Source: Globodera rostochiensis (lineage: Eukaryota > Nematoda > Chromadorea > Rhabditida > Heteroderidae). From it: DNA of 64,000 nucleotides. Below the pieces are notes generated by a model. It ran no database searches, was not told the DNA's origin, and saw only the letters and a program-made list of their open reading frames with translations. The position numbers and the translations under genes were made by a program. The DNA lies in NCBI GenBank assembly GCA_018350325.1, contig JAEVLN010000013.1, positions 1,488,001-1,552,000 on the forward strand, read 5' to 3'. Of the stretch, positions 43,497 through 56,100 are shown one piece after another (positions within the stretch are counted from its first letter, which is position 1; every line of letters starts with the position of its first letter).

Positions 43497-46400
43497 ATGG
43501 CCAAGGTGAGGGCGTCCAGCTACGGCCAACTGCGCAACTATTCCACCATTGACATTTCGGCCGAGAAATGGTTGATGCATTACGACGCCGCCTCGTTGGC
43601 AAAGTTGGAGAACCCGCCGTCCCTGGCGGACGGCATCAGCCGCGAATTGGAAAGAGTAAGCGCGGCGGGGGGGTGGGGGATTTGAAAGATTTTTGGGGTC
43701 AGTAAATCGGAAATTTTTGAACGAATCCCAAACCGGATTTTTTTGGGCTTGGCTCGGGAAGCGTATAATTACCGTGGCCCTACATCAGCGTGCACCTCCA
43801 TTCAACAAAATCTCCTGGTACTTTCCAAAAAAGCGGTATAACCATACGTGTCTTTTTCGGTAGGAGGAAATGTCTCGGTTATAGGCTAACTTTTTAAGAA
43901 TCATCCCGAAAATCTCATTGTCCGCATCCAACAACATCAAAAAAATTATTATTTTTTACTTTTGACCTGGGGCAGGTTTCACAAAATCGAGCTAATTTCC
44001 AGAGGCTTGGCTTTAAAAAATTTGTTTTGACAGACAAGGGCGGAGCCAGGGGTGCCAGGGGCTGAAAATGAAATTTTTTGAAAATTTTAAAGTGATATTC
44101 AACTTTTTTCCGTAAAAAATTGCTTAACAAAAATGCAATAAACAGCAAAAAATACACAGAATCGACTTTTGATTTTCAAAAAAATACACCCCTAATTCCA
44201 TAGGCTTGCTGAAAAAAAATATTGTTTTGACTGAACGATTTACTTCATTTTATTTATAGGACATTCGCTATTTGGGCTGTGAGCTTATCCAGTCGGGTGC
44301 CATTTTGTTGCGCTTGAACCAAACGGCGGCGGCCACCGCGCAAATACTTTTCCAACGCTATTACTACTTGAAGTCGTTTGTGCGCTACAATTTTGAGGTT
44401 TGTTTTGTATTCGGGAAGGGCCAATTTGGTGAAATGCGATCCGTGGTTTGGGAATTTTGGAAAATTTCACTGTTTTTTTTGGCGTGTCCAAAAATTTCCC
44501 GTGATGTGTTTTGGGCTAAACTCTCGAAAAATGTACTGGTTCCGCACCGTTTTAAGCCATGAATCCACCTCATTTTTTTCAGAATGCGAAAATTTGTCAA
44601 CGTTTTTTGTGACAAAAATCCCCAATTTTGAGAGTCTCCCGAATCTTTAACATTTTCGAGTCCGTTTTTTTCGAGGAACTAAAATTTTTAGAATTTTCAG
44701 CACATGGTGCAGGCCTGTCTGTTGTTGGCCAGCAAAATTGAGGAGGAGCCAAGAAAACCGGTGTGTTATTTTTTGTTGCTAAATTTGTTTAAAGTTTGAT
44801 CAATTTGTGTCTAATCGTTCCCTCCCCATAATCTTGGCTTCAGCGAGACGTGCTCAATGTATACAATCGGTTAAAACAAATTCACCATCGACGGTGTGCA
44901 GCTGCAGCAGCCGACCAACATCCTGAAGCAGTTCAGAAGCTGGCCAAAAAGTAACAAATTTTTTGAAGTACTTTTTTTTTTCTTGTCATGCGGAGTGTCC
45001 CGTCAAAAATTTTTCAGACGCAAATTTAATGTTTATATTTTAAATTTTTTTTTGATTGATTTTAATGGAATGTGTGCTGATCACCAACGATCATCACATC
45101 ATTCAACCTCCCGCAATTATTCAATTTTCTAGAAGTGCTTAAAAAAGTGGTGGTGGTTTTTTTTTGTTGGGTGAGCGAGCAGCTCTTCTCTCTCTCATCA
45201 GAAACGATGATGTTGTGTTGTTATTCCTTGTTGTTTATACGCTAAAATATGATGATGGTGACTGGTGATTTTCAAATTCATTTTCCGATTTTCTTTATTT
45301 ACATATATTGCCAAGATGATTTTTTATGTGAAAAAAATTGGGTTGGACAAGACCGGGGTATCGCCGGATCCGTGCCGGATATTTGAAGGAAATTTTGGAG
45401 ATTAAATTCGGACTTGAACAAATTGTCGTCCAATTTTTTTTTTCGGGATTTTGAACACACATCCGGGATGTTTTCTTTACAACTCCATGCTATCCGGTCT
45501 TGTCGCATTGCCCGAGTTGTTTTTTTTTGGTCAGAAAGTTGCGCTCATTTCAATATCAACCCCCCCTCCCCCTCCAGCATTTTGTGTCTGAATGACCCCA
45601 CTCATTTTGCATGCATTTCAACAATTTTAGATTTAGAAAGAATAATATAGAGCATTTTATTCCTCCCCTCCGGCGGTGGTTCCATTAATTAATATTTGTC
45701 TTCATTAGGTGGAGATGATGAAATGATGTGTGTGTGAAGTGTGGCCAATCCCGCTGCCATTTTGTTGGCCGAAGGGGGAGCCAAGGTTATTTTGTTGTTG
45801 AACAGGAGGAGGAGGAGTCATATTTTGATGATGGATTAATTAAAAGCAAGAGGTTTGGCGAACCGCTTGGCCCAACGCGCGCTGTGTTTGAACACAACTA
45901 AGTTGTTGATCATCATCAAAAGCAGCACCATGCAAAAAGGCAAAACAAAAATTGGTTGGGTTCCTATAATTTATGTGGCACTTTTCTATGGCACTGTAGG
46001 AATTGTTTTGTGCCGGAATTTTGGGTTTCCAGAAAATGCCAATTATGTTTTGCCATTGTTTGCGTGGTGCTGTTTTTATAAGCATCCCGCCATACGGAAT
46101 TCAAAAAAAAAAATTCTCCCGAACATTTTCAGATTTTCTCACCCATTTTTGCCCAAGGTGTTGTTGTTGTTCTCACAAAATTCAGCGCAATGATTGATGC
46201 CAGCAGAAGCAGCAACAAAACAACACCAACAATACAATCCCTCCCTCCCCACTTTTTGTGCCAGGTATGCGCGTATATCAAATCGGTTTTGGTGGAATTC
46301 GTTTTTTTTTTTTTTGGGTTTTTGCTGTTTTTTGTTCCATTCAGAAATCAGAAGTGACCGACCGCATGAACTCTCCGGCACACAAAAAGCGATTCGTGTA

Positions 46401-49400
46401 AAAAGTGTGAGCCTTTTTCCTTGAAGAAAAACTTTAACGGGTTTAGCGTTCTTTAAGAATAAAATTAATTCTCACTCATTTACCTCGGGCTTACTTTTTA
46501 GGACCGGGACCCTGGTTACAATTTTTTGGGGCACTTTTAAACTTTTGTAAACCATCTCAAATCTTAGTCCGAGAATCTCAAAAAATCTTGATCGAAAAGT
46601 ACCGATCAAGATTAGATAGCCCCTGTTAAAATATAGTCATGACCACCTTCCCCCCCCCCTTTTTTTGGTCGTAAATGGGCGGACAAATTTTTTATCTTAA
46701 TTTCTATACCGGAATCTTGGGAACTAGGTATTATATTTTTTGTATCCAAGTGTACTACCTCAAATTTTGGCCATTTTGTTCCTCTCCACACGTTTTGTTG
46801 CTGTGCCGGAGATTTTGTGCGGTGGTCTACGGCAAAAAGTGGTGGAGAAGAGGCTGTTTGTTGTGTTCGTTTTGCTGCTGTTTGGCCAGGGAAGTAAATA
46901 AATAGTAATAAATACCCATTTTTTTTTTTTGTTCCATTCGTAAGATTTTGTTTTTATTTTTATTTTACTCATTTTTTAATGCCTTTTGAATATTTTTTAT
47001 GCCCCCAACATTTTCCCGAAATGTTTTAGGCCACACAGAGAGAGAAGAGCTTGTCCTCCCGGTGGCACACACCAGAATTTTAATTGGACGAAAATTTTGG
47101 CATTTTTGAAAAATTTGTTTTGATTGTTTTTGTTTTGTTGCAGATTTGAACATTTGGAGCTGTGCAGTAAAAAGTATCAAGAGCTGAAGAACATTGTGAT
47201 TAAAGCGGAGCGTCGACTGCTCAACGTGCTCGGATTTGTAGTCCATGTACGTGTTGTGACCAAATTTATGCCATTTTTTATTACAATAAAGAGAAAAAGA
47301 ATGATTAAAAATCACATTTTTCAAATTCCAGGTTCACCACCCGCACAAGTTGATCTACATCTACCTGCACATTCTTGGCCAACTGAAAAATGATTCGAAA
47401 AAGCACACGGAGGACGAAATTCGGAAGAGTCGTCAACTGCTGCAGAAGGCCTGGTATGTTATGCGCGGGCTAGCGGGCTAGGCTTTGACATCTTTTCTGG
47501 AAAATTCGTTTTCAAAATGTTGGAAAAAAAAAAGCATTTTTTTTACTGAAAAGGATCTCCATGACTGAGGAGAAACGGAAAATTGTAAAATGTTTTTCTT
47601 CTGCTTTTTAAAGGAGTTACATGAACGACGGGTTGCGCACGGACATGTTCTTGCGCTACACGCCCGAGACAATCGCGTGTGCATGCATTCAGTTGGCAGT
47701 CCGAACGGTGGAGGACACCATTGTGTTGCCGAAGGAGCCATTTGCTTGGTCAGTTTTAGGCCATGCCCCATGTCTCCGACTTTTTAAAAACTCAAAATCA
47801 AAAACCGTAGTTTTTTTGATTGAATTTTTGTTTGCTACCTTCCCCCCCCAAGGCAAAATTCTCAATATATGTAGTACGTCCCTCTGATTTTGTGCGCTTT
47901 TTTGTAAATAAATTGTAGAGAGATTTGGTTAAAACTTTTAGCAAATTTTATTTATTCATTTTTTTTTTTGCCAATTTACTTAAATTTGAACAACCAAAAA
48001 TTCTTTCATGTCTGTCACTGTCTCAGGTTTGAACTGTTCGATGCCAGTGATCGTGACGTGCGCGCTATTTCGCAAATGATTTGGGAACTGCACACGAGAA
48101 CAAAAGTAGGGGGTTTAGCAAAAAGATTAATAAACAAAAGTTTCTTTTTTAAATGATTTTTCTTTATTTTTTCAATCTTTTTTTAGGCACCCAATTTGAC
48201 ATGGATTTCGGACCATTTGGATCGCATGTACCAAAAGTCGGTGGTGGAGCCGGAGAAGGCGCGCAAGGAGAAGGCCGTCGAAGAGCTCAGGAATATCAAA
48301 GAGAAAATTTTGCAGCGTAAAGCCGCGCAAGAAATTGGTTAGTTTTGCTTTTGGTTTTGGAGGGAATATATAATATTTTTCTGTAAAAAAAATTCCTCAG
48401 ATGCATTTTTTTGACCAATCCTGGCCCCTGGCTTTGAGGGGCGAGGGGGGGGGGAGGCTGGGTGGGTTGGTTGGTGTTTGTAGTAGTGATGCGCGAGACT
48501 AAAATTTGCCGAGACGAGACCCCAAAAAGGAAAAAAAAACGAGAATTTTTGACGAGACTCGAGAACCTAGACACCTCTCGCGCGCATCACTAGTGCTTAT
48601 GGACAAGATTTTTTGCTGCTGGCTAGCCCAAAATCGGGAGCCAAGATTCTTTGTAATTTGTTTGTCAATTAATTCAGCACGGAAAGCTCCATCCCCTCCG
48701 GCGGCAAAGCGCCATCGGCTGTCACCGTCGGACAACAACCATCACCATCATCAACGTAGTAAGAAGCAGCAACTGGAGGAGGAGAGGCGCTCATCCTCGA
48801 CGTCTGCTCAGAACATGACGATGCTGCAGGACAATCGGCGTCAGCAGCAGCAACAACAGAGCAAAAAGTCGTCGTCACCGAGCAGCAAAAGGCATTCGTC
48901 GTCGTCCCGGAAGAGGTGAGAACAATTATTTTTTTTTGAGGACTTGTTGTTGGTTTTTTCAATTGGTTGGAGAAGGATGGACAATATAGATAAAATTAAA
49001 GTTTTATTTCGAATAGAACAAAAAAACAGATCAAACTATATTTGTTTTATTTAGTATTATATTTTTTTCAAAAATAATCTCATTTTTAAAACCCGGAAAG
49101 CGGGAATGATTGATGCCATTTTTAATCTTTTTGAACATGAATTAAGTAGTTTTTTTGATTGAACTTTTTTGTATCTTGCGAGATTTGTTGTGCAAAAAAA
49201 GCTTGTGAACTCTCTTAAACACGGGATGCAATCTCGCTCTTCATTATATAAGGATTCCGGGTCTTACGCTAGAAAACAATTAGTTTTTAAACAAAAAGCG
49301 ATGAATCGAATCATTTTGTCTATGGTGCGCAGTTGGCGGTTCCTAACCGTAGAAGCGGGATTTTTTGGTGTTGGGTTCGGATATTCGAAGGATTTTCCCG

Positions 49401-49728
49401 GGAACCGCCAACCCCTAGCCTGGGGAACAATTTACGGTTGTTTTTGCCCAAGGCGCAGGCTTTGAGCTGCGCTTGCCTATCCGACTAAAAAAAAGAGAGA
49501 AACTCTCCAAGAGGGCCAAAAATGTGCCAGATTTCTTAACTTATCGTGGGGTTGGAGCTGTATTAAATTTCTTAATTAAAATGCACCTAAATAAGTTTTT
49601 TGTTTTTTAATTGTTTTTTTTTTAATCAAAAACATTTTTTTTTCAGAGACCGCGCGGGTGTCCGTGACAGTCGGCGACGCGATGACCGGGGCGGCGGCGA
49701 CGACCACGGCTACCACGATCGTCGTTGA
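43497..49728 (+). CDS. cyl-1: Cyclin L (CDK11-type partner cyclin)
   Basis: Eleven exons: 43497-43655, 44260-44397, 44701-44760, 44844-44950, 47144-47246, 47332-47453, 47614-47748, 48027-48105, 48187-48337, 48678-48915 and 49647-49728, phases consistent, 457 residues. The N-terminal cyclin fold has LGCELIQSGAILLRLNQTAA, FQRYYYLKSFVRYNFE and ACLLLASKIEEEPRKPRDVL. The second fold has VIKAERRLLNVLGFVVHVHH, MNDGLRTDMFLRYTPETIAC and WFELFDASDRDV. The tail is His/Gln/Ser/Arg-rich and ends in RDSRRRDDRGG-type sequence, as in other L-type cyclins that sit in splicing speckles and activate CDK11/CDK12-type kinases. The tail is shorter than in vertebrates. Start chosen at the first in-frame ATG after a probable trans-splice acceptor. 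Intron 4 is unusually long (2.2 kb) and contains nothing I recognise. Confidence 0.93.
48484..48592. mobile_element. 109-bp TIR element of CGAGAC words in cyclin L intron 9
   Basis: Inverted ends TAGTGATGCGCGAG / CTCGCGCGCATCACTA enclose GAGACGAGACC and CGAGACTCGAG words. The flanks (GTTTGTAG, GTGCTTAT) do not match, so the target duplication is lost or the borders are off. The ends resemble those of the block at 12665-13065. Confidence 0.6.
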
Positions 49729-49849
49729 TTGGGTGGTGGAAGCGCCGTGGGGGCTTTTGCTTGGTCAAATGAATTTCGATCTTCCCCTTTTCTCTTTGAT
49801 TATTTAACACCTTTACAAATATTTTTGGATAGATAAAGGAATGTGAGTT

Positions 49850-50270
49850 GTTTTGTTTTTTGGAAATTTTGCGTTTTTGTTATAATTAAAAAAAACAATG
49901 AACCGTTGAAAAAAGAGATATCCTTTCAAAATGCACTTACTTCCGATGCATACAGTTCCATTAATAATAATAAAATTCAATTTCCAACAAAAATTTTGTT
50001 ATTTTTTTGGATTATAAATTTATTTCTTCAATATAATGAAAGTGCGAGAAAAATCGATCTGAACAAAGGAAAATTTTTATTGGAAATAAAGCCACGCAAT
50101 GACAAAATTTTTATATACATAATTTATGCCAACGTAGGTAATCGGTTACAATAAAATGGAAATAATTGTTTTAAATAGAAAATATATATTCTTTTGCTTC
50201 CACAAGTGCCTTAAATTTCTTTAATTTGTCAATCCCTCAAATTTAGCAATTGTCAAACCGCTCAAACAAA
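49850..50270 (+). promoter_or_regulatory. Upstream region of secreted-protein gene 1
   Basis: It contains CACTTACTTCCGATGCATAC, an AATAAAATTCAATTTCCAAC block, TTTTTTGGATTATAAATTTA and GAAAAATCGATCTGAAC, in the same order as the promoters of gene 2 (52550-52680) and genes A/A'. ATGCCA occurs at 50126-50131, 140 bp before the ATG. Confidence 0.5.
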
Positions 50271-51193
50271 ATGAGGTTCACCAACGCTGCTGTATTGATG
50301 ACCATTTTGGCATTATTTGCCGTTTGTAACGCCATGCGGGAGATTAAGCGGGAAAGAAGTTACAAACTCTACAAAGTTGGGCCAAAGGACTTCCGTAACG
50401 TGGTGCCACATTTAACCGCCGAACCCGAACATATTCCAAAGCTCAATCCCGAAACGTTGGAGTCGTTTTCGAAAACCTTCCCTCAAATATTAACAACTGA
50501 TGTGCCTTCGTTGGATCAATCAAATTCCAACATAATTAATTTAGACGACCCGTCGTGGTCGAACACCAACACTCAAACATCAAATTATTCAACCCAAAAC
50601 ATTTCAAACACCTCAAATAAAAGGAAAAGCTCACCGAAAAGCGCATCGAAAAAAAGCGCAAGTTCATCAACAACATCGCATAACTTTATTCAGTCACAAT
50701 CGGTGCCATTTCATCCTCAAAATCAATTGTCGATGCCATTTCATCCAAATCAAAATCAATCGTCGATGCCATTTCATCAAAATCAATTGTCGATGCCATT
50801 TCATCCAAATCAAAATCAATTGTCGATGCCACTTCATCCAAATCAAAATCAATTGTCGATGCCACTTCATCCAAATCAAAATCAATCGTCGATGCAATTT
50901 CATCCCACTGCGGAAATGGGTAGCACCCATTGAAACCAAAATAACAGATTTTAGGACCAAAAGTCATTTTTATTAAAGGGAACGAATCGTCTTTCTACCA
51001 ACTTCAAGCCCCCCAAGTTGCAGCATCACAATCATCCAACTTTGTTTCGGACAACCCAGGATCCCCAGGATCACCATCTTCAAACGGAGGCGATGTATTT
51101 CGACAATTTTCAAGAGTATTCGGTGAAGAATCGAATGCTGACGATGGATCACTTTATTCGATCGTCCACCGAACGCAATCAAAGAAGGGATAA
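50271..51193 (+). CDS. Secreted repeat protein 1 with shared C-terminal exon (effector-like)
   Basis: Exon 1 (50271-50919) and exon 2 (50979-51193) are joined by a 59-bp intron, phase 1, giving 287 residues; without splicing the frame stops at 50933 after 220. The signal peptide MRFTNAAVLMTILALFAVCN is followed by a basic start (REIKRERSYKLYK), a Ser/Thr/Asn-rich middle with KRKSSPKSASKKSASSS, and about seven copies of a 10-12-residue unit of the type NQNQLSMPFHP. Exon 2 encodes the 71-residue module ESSFYQLQAPQVAASQSS to IVHRTQSKKG, also used by gene 2. The signal-peptide DNA matches gene B almost base for base. A secreted effector is the likely role; no characterised family recognised. Confidence 0.7.
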
Positions 51194-52330
51194 AGCGCAT
51201 CAAAAAGATTTGGGGGCACTGATCAATGATTCATGAAGATAAATCCAATCATTTTTGCGATCGAAACACTATTATTGTTTCGCATTTTTGAGCTTCTCTC
51301 TGCAAAGCAAAAAAAAAAAATGCTAGGAGCATCGTAATTCGCCCTCCGGGGAAAAACGCCGGTCACGCACACCAACTTGTCCCGAATACATAGTAATAAG
51401 GGTTTGGATCTTACTTAACCTTACCCAGGGTACCGATTCATCTTTGAATGGCAAGGACAGTCCTTGAAAATGGACCTCCGATTTTAAAAATGGGAAATGT
51501 CCTTATTTTCCAGAATGTCTTTGAAAAAGGCATCTAGCTCTGGAAGTTTAAATTAGAGCCCGGCGGGAACGGGATTCCCGCGGGAAAACTGCGGGATTCC
51601 CGGTCCCGTTCCCGCACTTTTTTGCCGGGCGAAGAATTTTTACGGGAACGGGAAAAACGCGGGATTCCCGTCTCGCACTTTTTGAATTCCCGTTCCCCAT
51701 TCCCGAATTTTTATTTTAGCATTTTTCCCGTTCCCGCAAATAATTCCTTGGCAAAGTGGTGCAAGACCGGACCTGAGCAGGATTTGCAGGATCCTGTCCG
51801 AAAAAAATCCTGTATTTTTTAACCATTTTAGGTTTACATGATTAATCCTGAGTATCCGGTCCTGTAGTATAAATTTACGTTCCAATCTTGTTACAGGATC
51901 CGGATCAGGGTAATCATAAGCAAATCATTAATCAACAAATTAAATCCCGAGTGAGGATAAGCCTCCGGAAACCGGATTAATTATGAGCGCTTAATGTGGC
52001 ACACACACACAGAGCCCACGCAGCGCCATAACATCAAAGGCTTGGCAGCCGCCGCCCCCGGGGGCAAAACAAAAAAGTCGGCACTTCCGCCGGACGGCGC
52101 ACTAGTTTCTGCCCGCCGGGGATGCTTGACATTTGTCCACAAAATAAATCGGACTAAGTGGTCAGCCCCCCGCGGGGGATTCAGATGGATTATTACATTA
52201 AAAATTAATTAAAGATTGGCTTAAAAAGGCAAAATTTTGAACAAACATAAAATGAAGCTTAAATTTAAAATAAAGCCATGCCGAATTTGTTTTTTCAAAA
52301 TTCAAAAAATGGTTTTTTACAAAATTTGCC
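50967..52330. repeat. Tandem duplication of C-terminal exon and 3' flank, copy 1
   Basis: The exon 50979-51193, the segment 51895-52200 (AATCATAAGCAAATCATTAA through GGCACACACACACAGAGCCC to GGTCAGCCCCC) and the following A/T-rich part recur in the same order at 56970-59060. The two copies differ by inserted elements, notably the nested MITEs at 57363-58326. Confidence 0.75.
51545..51745. repeat. GGGAACGGGATTCCCG word cluster
   Basis: Behind a TAGAGCCCGGC edge come self-complementary words CGGGAATCCCG, CGGGATTCCCG and CCCGTTCCCG. It belongs to the same style of low-complexity element as the MITEs, but I could not pair the right border with confidence. Confidence 0.5.
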
Positions 52331-52559
52331 GCCAAACCCTTCGGCCATAACCTATGGGTTTTTTTTCTTAAAAACATTTCGGGGGAGGGGGCTTTCCACG
52401 CTACGGCCCTGCAAATGGCACCTGTAAACCCCAAAAATCCCTAGACTTGAGGGCCGATCGAGAATCTCGACTCGACGAACTCTCGATCTTCCGGGCTCTA
52501 ATGTACATATAAAGTTTTTGTTAATTTAATTTACTAAAACTTTTTAAAAAACCCACTTA

Positions 52560-52860
52560 CTTCCCATGCATAATTTTTCAATAATATAAATAATAAAAAT
52601 TTTCCCCTTCAAAAATTTCCAACCAAATTATTTTTTGGATAATGTAAATTCTTTGAAAAAAATCGATCAATGTAAAATTCATAGTTTTAGCAACAAAAAA
52701 GAGTCACATTTTCTGCCATTCTTGTGGAAAGAAGGCCAATTTAAGTGGATGGCATTTGTCAAGCAAATCACTCTTTCTTTTTCATTGTCCATTTATTTCC
52801 ATTTCATTAAAAGGCAAAAATTAGAAAGATTTTATATGAAAATTCATCATTTTAAACCAT
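52560..52860 (+). promoter_or_regulatory. Conserved effector-type promoter segment (gene 2)
   Basis: It contains CCCCTTCAAAAATTTCCAAC, TTTTTGGATAATGTAAATTC, AAAAAATCGATC, AAAGAGTCACATTTT and GGATGGCATTTGTCAAGC (DOG-box match 52750-52755). These are the blocks found, in the same order, upstream of genes A and A' although the coding regions are unrelated. Confidence 0.6.
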
Positions 52861-52865
52861 CTGTC

Positions 52866-53003
52866 GGGAGCAGGGAGCTCAGAATGCCCTCTTTTTATGG
52901 CAAAATGCCACGGGAGCAGGGAGCTCAGAATGCCCTCTTTTTATGGCAAAATGCCACGGGAGCAGGGAGCTCAGAATGCCCTCTTTTTATGGCAAAATGC
53001 CAT
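52866..53003 (+). promoter_or_regulatory. Three 46-bp repeats, each ending in a TGGCAAAATGCCA hairpin
   Basis: Perfect tandem units starting at 52866, 52912 and 52958. Each ends with TATGGCAAAATGCCA, an inverted repeat holding ATGCCA (52905-52910, 52951-52956, 52997-53002). The last lies 123 bp before the start codon of secreted-protein gene 2. A DOG-box-type activator cluster is the obvious interpretation, by inference. Confidence 0.6.
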
Positions 53004-53124
53004 TAACTCCCGACTCGGAGGGTCGAGGACGACCCCATTTGGGAGGTTGGGATCAGGGGAACAACTCTAGTTCAGAGCTTTTTTATGTAATTCCTTCAAC
53101 AACAAAAAAAACATTTTCAACAGA

Positions 53125-56100
53125 ATGTGCGCATTACTTTATGCGCTAACTCTGACATTGAGTTGCGTTCTAAACAATGGTGGTTATTGCGGTAAAAAAA
53201 TTACGTATGGAGAATTCAAATCAAAAAATGCATATGCTCAATTGGCTGAACTGTATTTACAAGGCAAAGTGACTGGGGAGACGGTGCACTACGAGTTGGC
53301 AAAAATAGACATCGATGTGGGCCAACGCACGGTGTACACTTGGCTAAAAAAGCTCCAAGAAGAGAGGGTATTTTTTGCTACAATATGCTAAAGTTGGTCG
53401 GGATCGGGATTCCAAAAACCGGGATCGGGATTAGGATTTTTCAAAGACCGGGACCGGGATTAGGATTTTTCAAAAACCGGGATCGGGATTACGATTTTTC
53501 AAAAACCGGGATCGGGATTAGGATTTTTCAAAAACCGGGATCGGGATTACGATTTTTCAAAAACCGGGATCGGGATTACTTTTTCAAAAACCGGGATCGG
53601 GATTAGGATTTTTCAAAAACCGGGATCGGGATTACGATTTTTCAAAAAGCGGGATCGGGATTACGATTTTTCAAAAAGCGGGATCGGGATTACGATTTTT
53701 CAAAAAGCGGGATCGGGATTACGATTTTTCAAAAAGCGGGATCGGGATTACGATTTTTCAAAAACCGGGATCGGGATGACGATTTTTCAAAAACCGGGAT
53801 CGGGATTAGGATTTTTCAAAAACCGGGATCGGGATTAGGATTTTTCAAAAACCGGGATTACGATTTTTCAAAAACCGGGATCGGGATTACGATTTTTCAA
53901 AAACCGGGATCGGGATTACGATTTTTCAAAAACCGGGATCGGGATTAGGATTTTTCAAAAACCGGGCTCGGGATTAGGATTTTTCAAAAACCGGGATCGG
54001 GATTATCAAAAACCGGGATCGGGATTACGATTTTTCAAAAACCGGGATCGGGATTACGATTTTTCAAAAACCGGGATCGGGATTACGATTTTTCAAAAAC
54101 CGGGATCGGGATTACGATTTTTCAAAAACCGGGATCGGGATTACGATTTTTCAAAAACCGGGCTCGGGATTAGGATTTTTCAAAAACCGGGATCGGGATT
54201 AGATTTTTCAAAAACCGGGATCGGGATTACGATTTTTCAAAAACCGGGATCGGGATTAGGATTTTTCAAAAACCGGGATCGGGATTAGGATTTTTCAAAA
54301 ACCGGGATCGGGATTACGATTTTTCAAAAACCGGGATCGGGATTACGATTTTTCAAAAACCGGGATCGGGATTACGATTTTTCAAAAACCGGGATCGGGA
54401 TTACGATTTTTCAAAAACCGGGATCGGGATTAGGATTTTTCAAAAACCGGGATCGGGATTACGATTTTTCAAAAACCGGGATCGGGATTAGGATTTTTCA
54501 AAAACCGGGACCGGGATTACGATTTTTCAAAAACCGGGATCGGGATTAGGATTTTTCAAAAACCGGGATCGGGATTACGATTTTTCAAAAACCGGGATCG
54601 GGATTACGATTTTTCAAAACCGGGATCGGGATTAGGATTTTTCAAAAACCGGGATCGGGATTACGATTTTTCAAAAACCGGGATCGGGATTACGATTTTT
54701 CAAAAACCGGGATCGGGATTAGGATTTTTCAAAAACCAGGATCGGGATTAGGATTTTTCAAAAACCGGGATCGGGATTAGGATTTTTCAAAAACCGGGAT
54801 CGGGATTAGGATTTTTCAAAAACCGGGATCGGGATTACGATTTTTCAAAAACCGGGATCGGGATTACGATTTTTCAAAAACCGGGATCGGGATTAGGATT
54901 TTTCAAAAACCGGGATCGGGATTAGGATTTCCAGGATCGGGATTACGATTTTTCAAAAACCGGGATCGGGATTACGATTTTTCAAAAACCGGGATCGGGA
55001 TTAGATTTTTCAAAAACCGGGATCGGGATTACGATTTCCAGGATCGGGATTACGATTTTTCAAAAACCGGGATCGGGATTACGATTTTTCAAAAACCGGG
55101 ATCGGGATTACGATTTTTCAAAAACCGGGATCGGGATTACGATTTTTCAAAAACCGGGATCGGGATTACGATTTCCAGGATCGGGATTACGATTTTTCAA
55201 AAACCGGGATCGGGATTACGATTTTTCAAAAACCGGGATCGGGATTAGATTTTTCAAAAACCGGGATCGGGATTACGATTTTTCAAAAACCGGGATAATC
55301 CTGCCCGATCCCGACCGGGATCCCGATCCCGGCCAACTCTACAATATACTATTTATTAACAAGCAACAAGCTTTTGGCCATAAAAAGTTCTCAATTTTCT
55401 TTTCTATTCACAAATTCGTAATCAGCGAGTCAAAAATTTTTTGAATAAAAATATTTTTCAAAACTTTTAACCAAAAGGGTCCCCCCTATGGTTTTAAAAA
55501 ATTTGAACCGGTTCAAACAACGGGGTTTAAATGCTTGTCCCACAATAAAATTTTCGATTGTTCTATCGGTGTTCAGCTCTTAAGAAAACATATAAAAGTG
55601 GTTTTGAGTGCTTTTAGCTCTGGGGGGGGGACTATTGGCCTAAAGTGGGTTGGCTCTGGGACTATTGGCCTAAAGTGTGTTGGCTCTGGGACTATTGGCC
55701 TAAAGTGGGTTGGCTCTGGGACTATTGGCCTAAAGTGTGTTGGCTCTGGGACTATTGGCCTAAAGTGTGTTGGCTCTGGGACTATTGGCCTAAAGTGTGT
55801 TGGCTCTGGGACTATTGGCCTAAAGTGTGTTGGCTCTGGGACTATTGGCCTAAAGTGTGTTGGCTCCGGGACTATTGGCCTAAAGTGTGTTGGCTCTGGG
55901 ACTATTGGCCTAAAGTGTGTTGGCTCTGGGACTATTGGCCTAAAGTGTGTTGGCTCTGGGACTATTGGCCTAAAGTGTGTGTTTTCAAGTTCTTGAGTGC
56001 AAATGCATATGCTAAGCAATGGGCTGAACAGTATTTACAAGGCGAAGTGACTGAGGAGATGGTGTTCGAGAAGTTAAAAGAAAATGAAATCGATACAAAC

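Noticed and set aside
44870..44950. Frame giving a Gln-rich QLQQPTNILKQF segment in cyclin L exon 4
   Set aside because: It looks protein-like but would need a frameshift after NRLKQ and leaves exon 4 in phase 1, whereas exon 5 requires phase 2. The other frame joins both sides without change.
45000..47100. Possible gene nested in the 2.2-kb cyclin L intron
   Set aside because: Only short A/T-driven ORFs without convincing donor/acceptor pairs or recognisable protein sequence.
53389..55341. Possible CRISPR array (regular 29-bp repeats)
   Set aside because: The units are directly adjacent without unique spacers, lie in a nematode-type intron, and are bounded by transposon-like ends.
55535..56019. 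Repeat proteins of 148-153 residues in both strands at the 30-bp array
   Set aside because: A 30-bp unit without stops is open in several frames. Only the last part of one frame, from 55990, continues as the real exon of gene 2.
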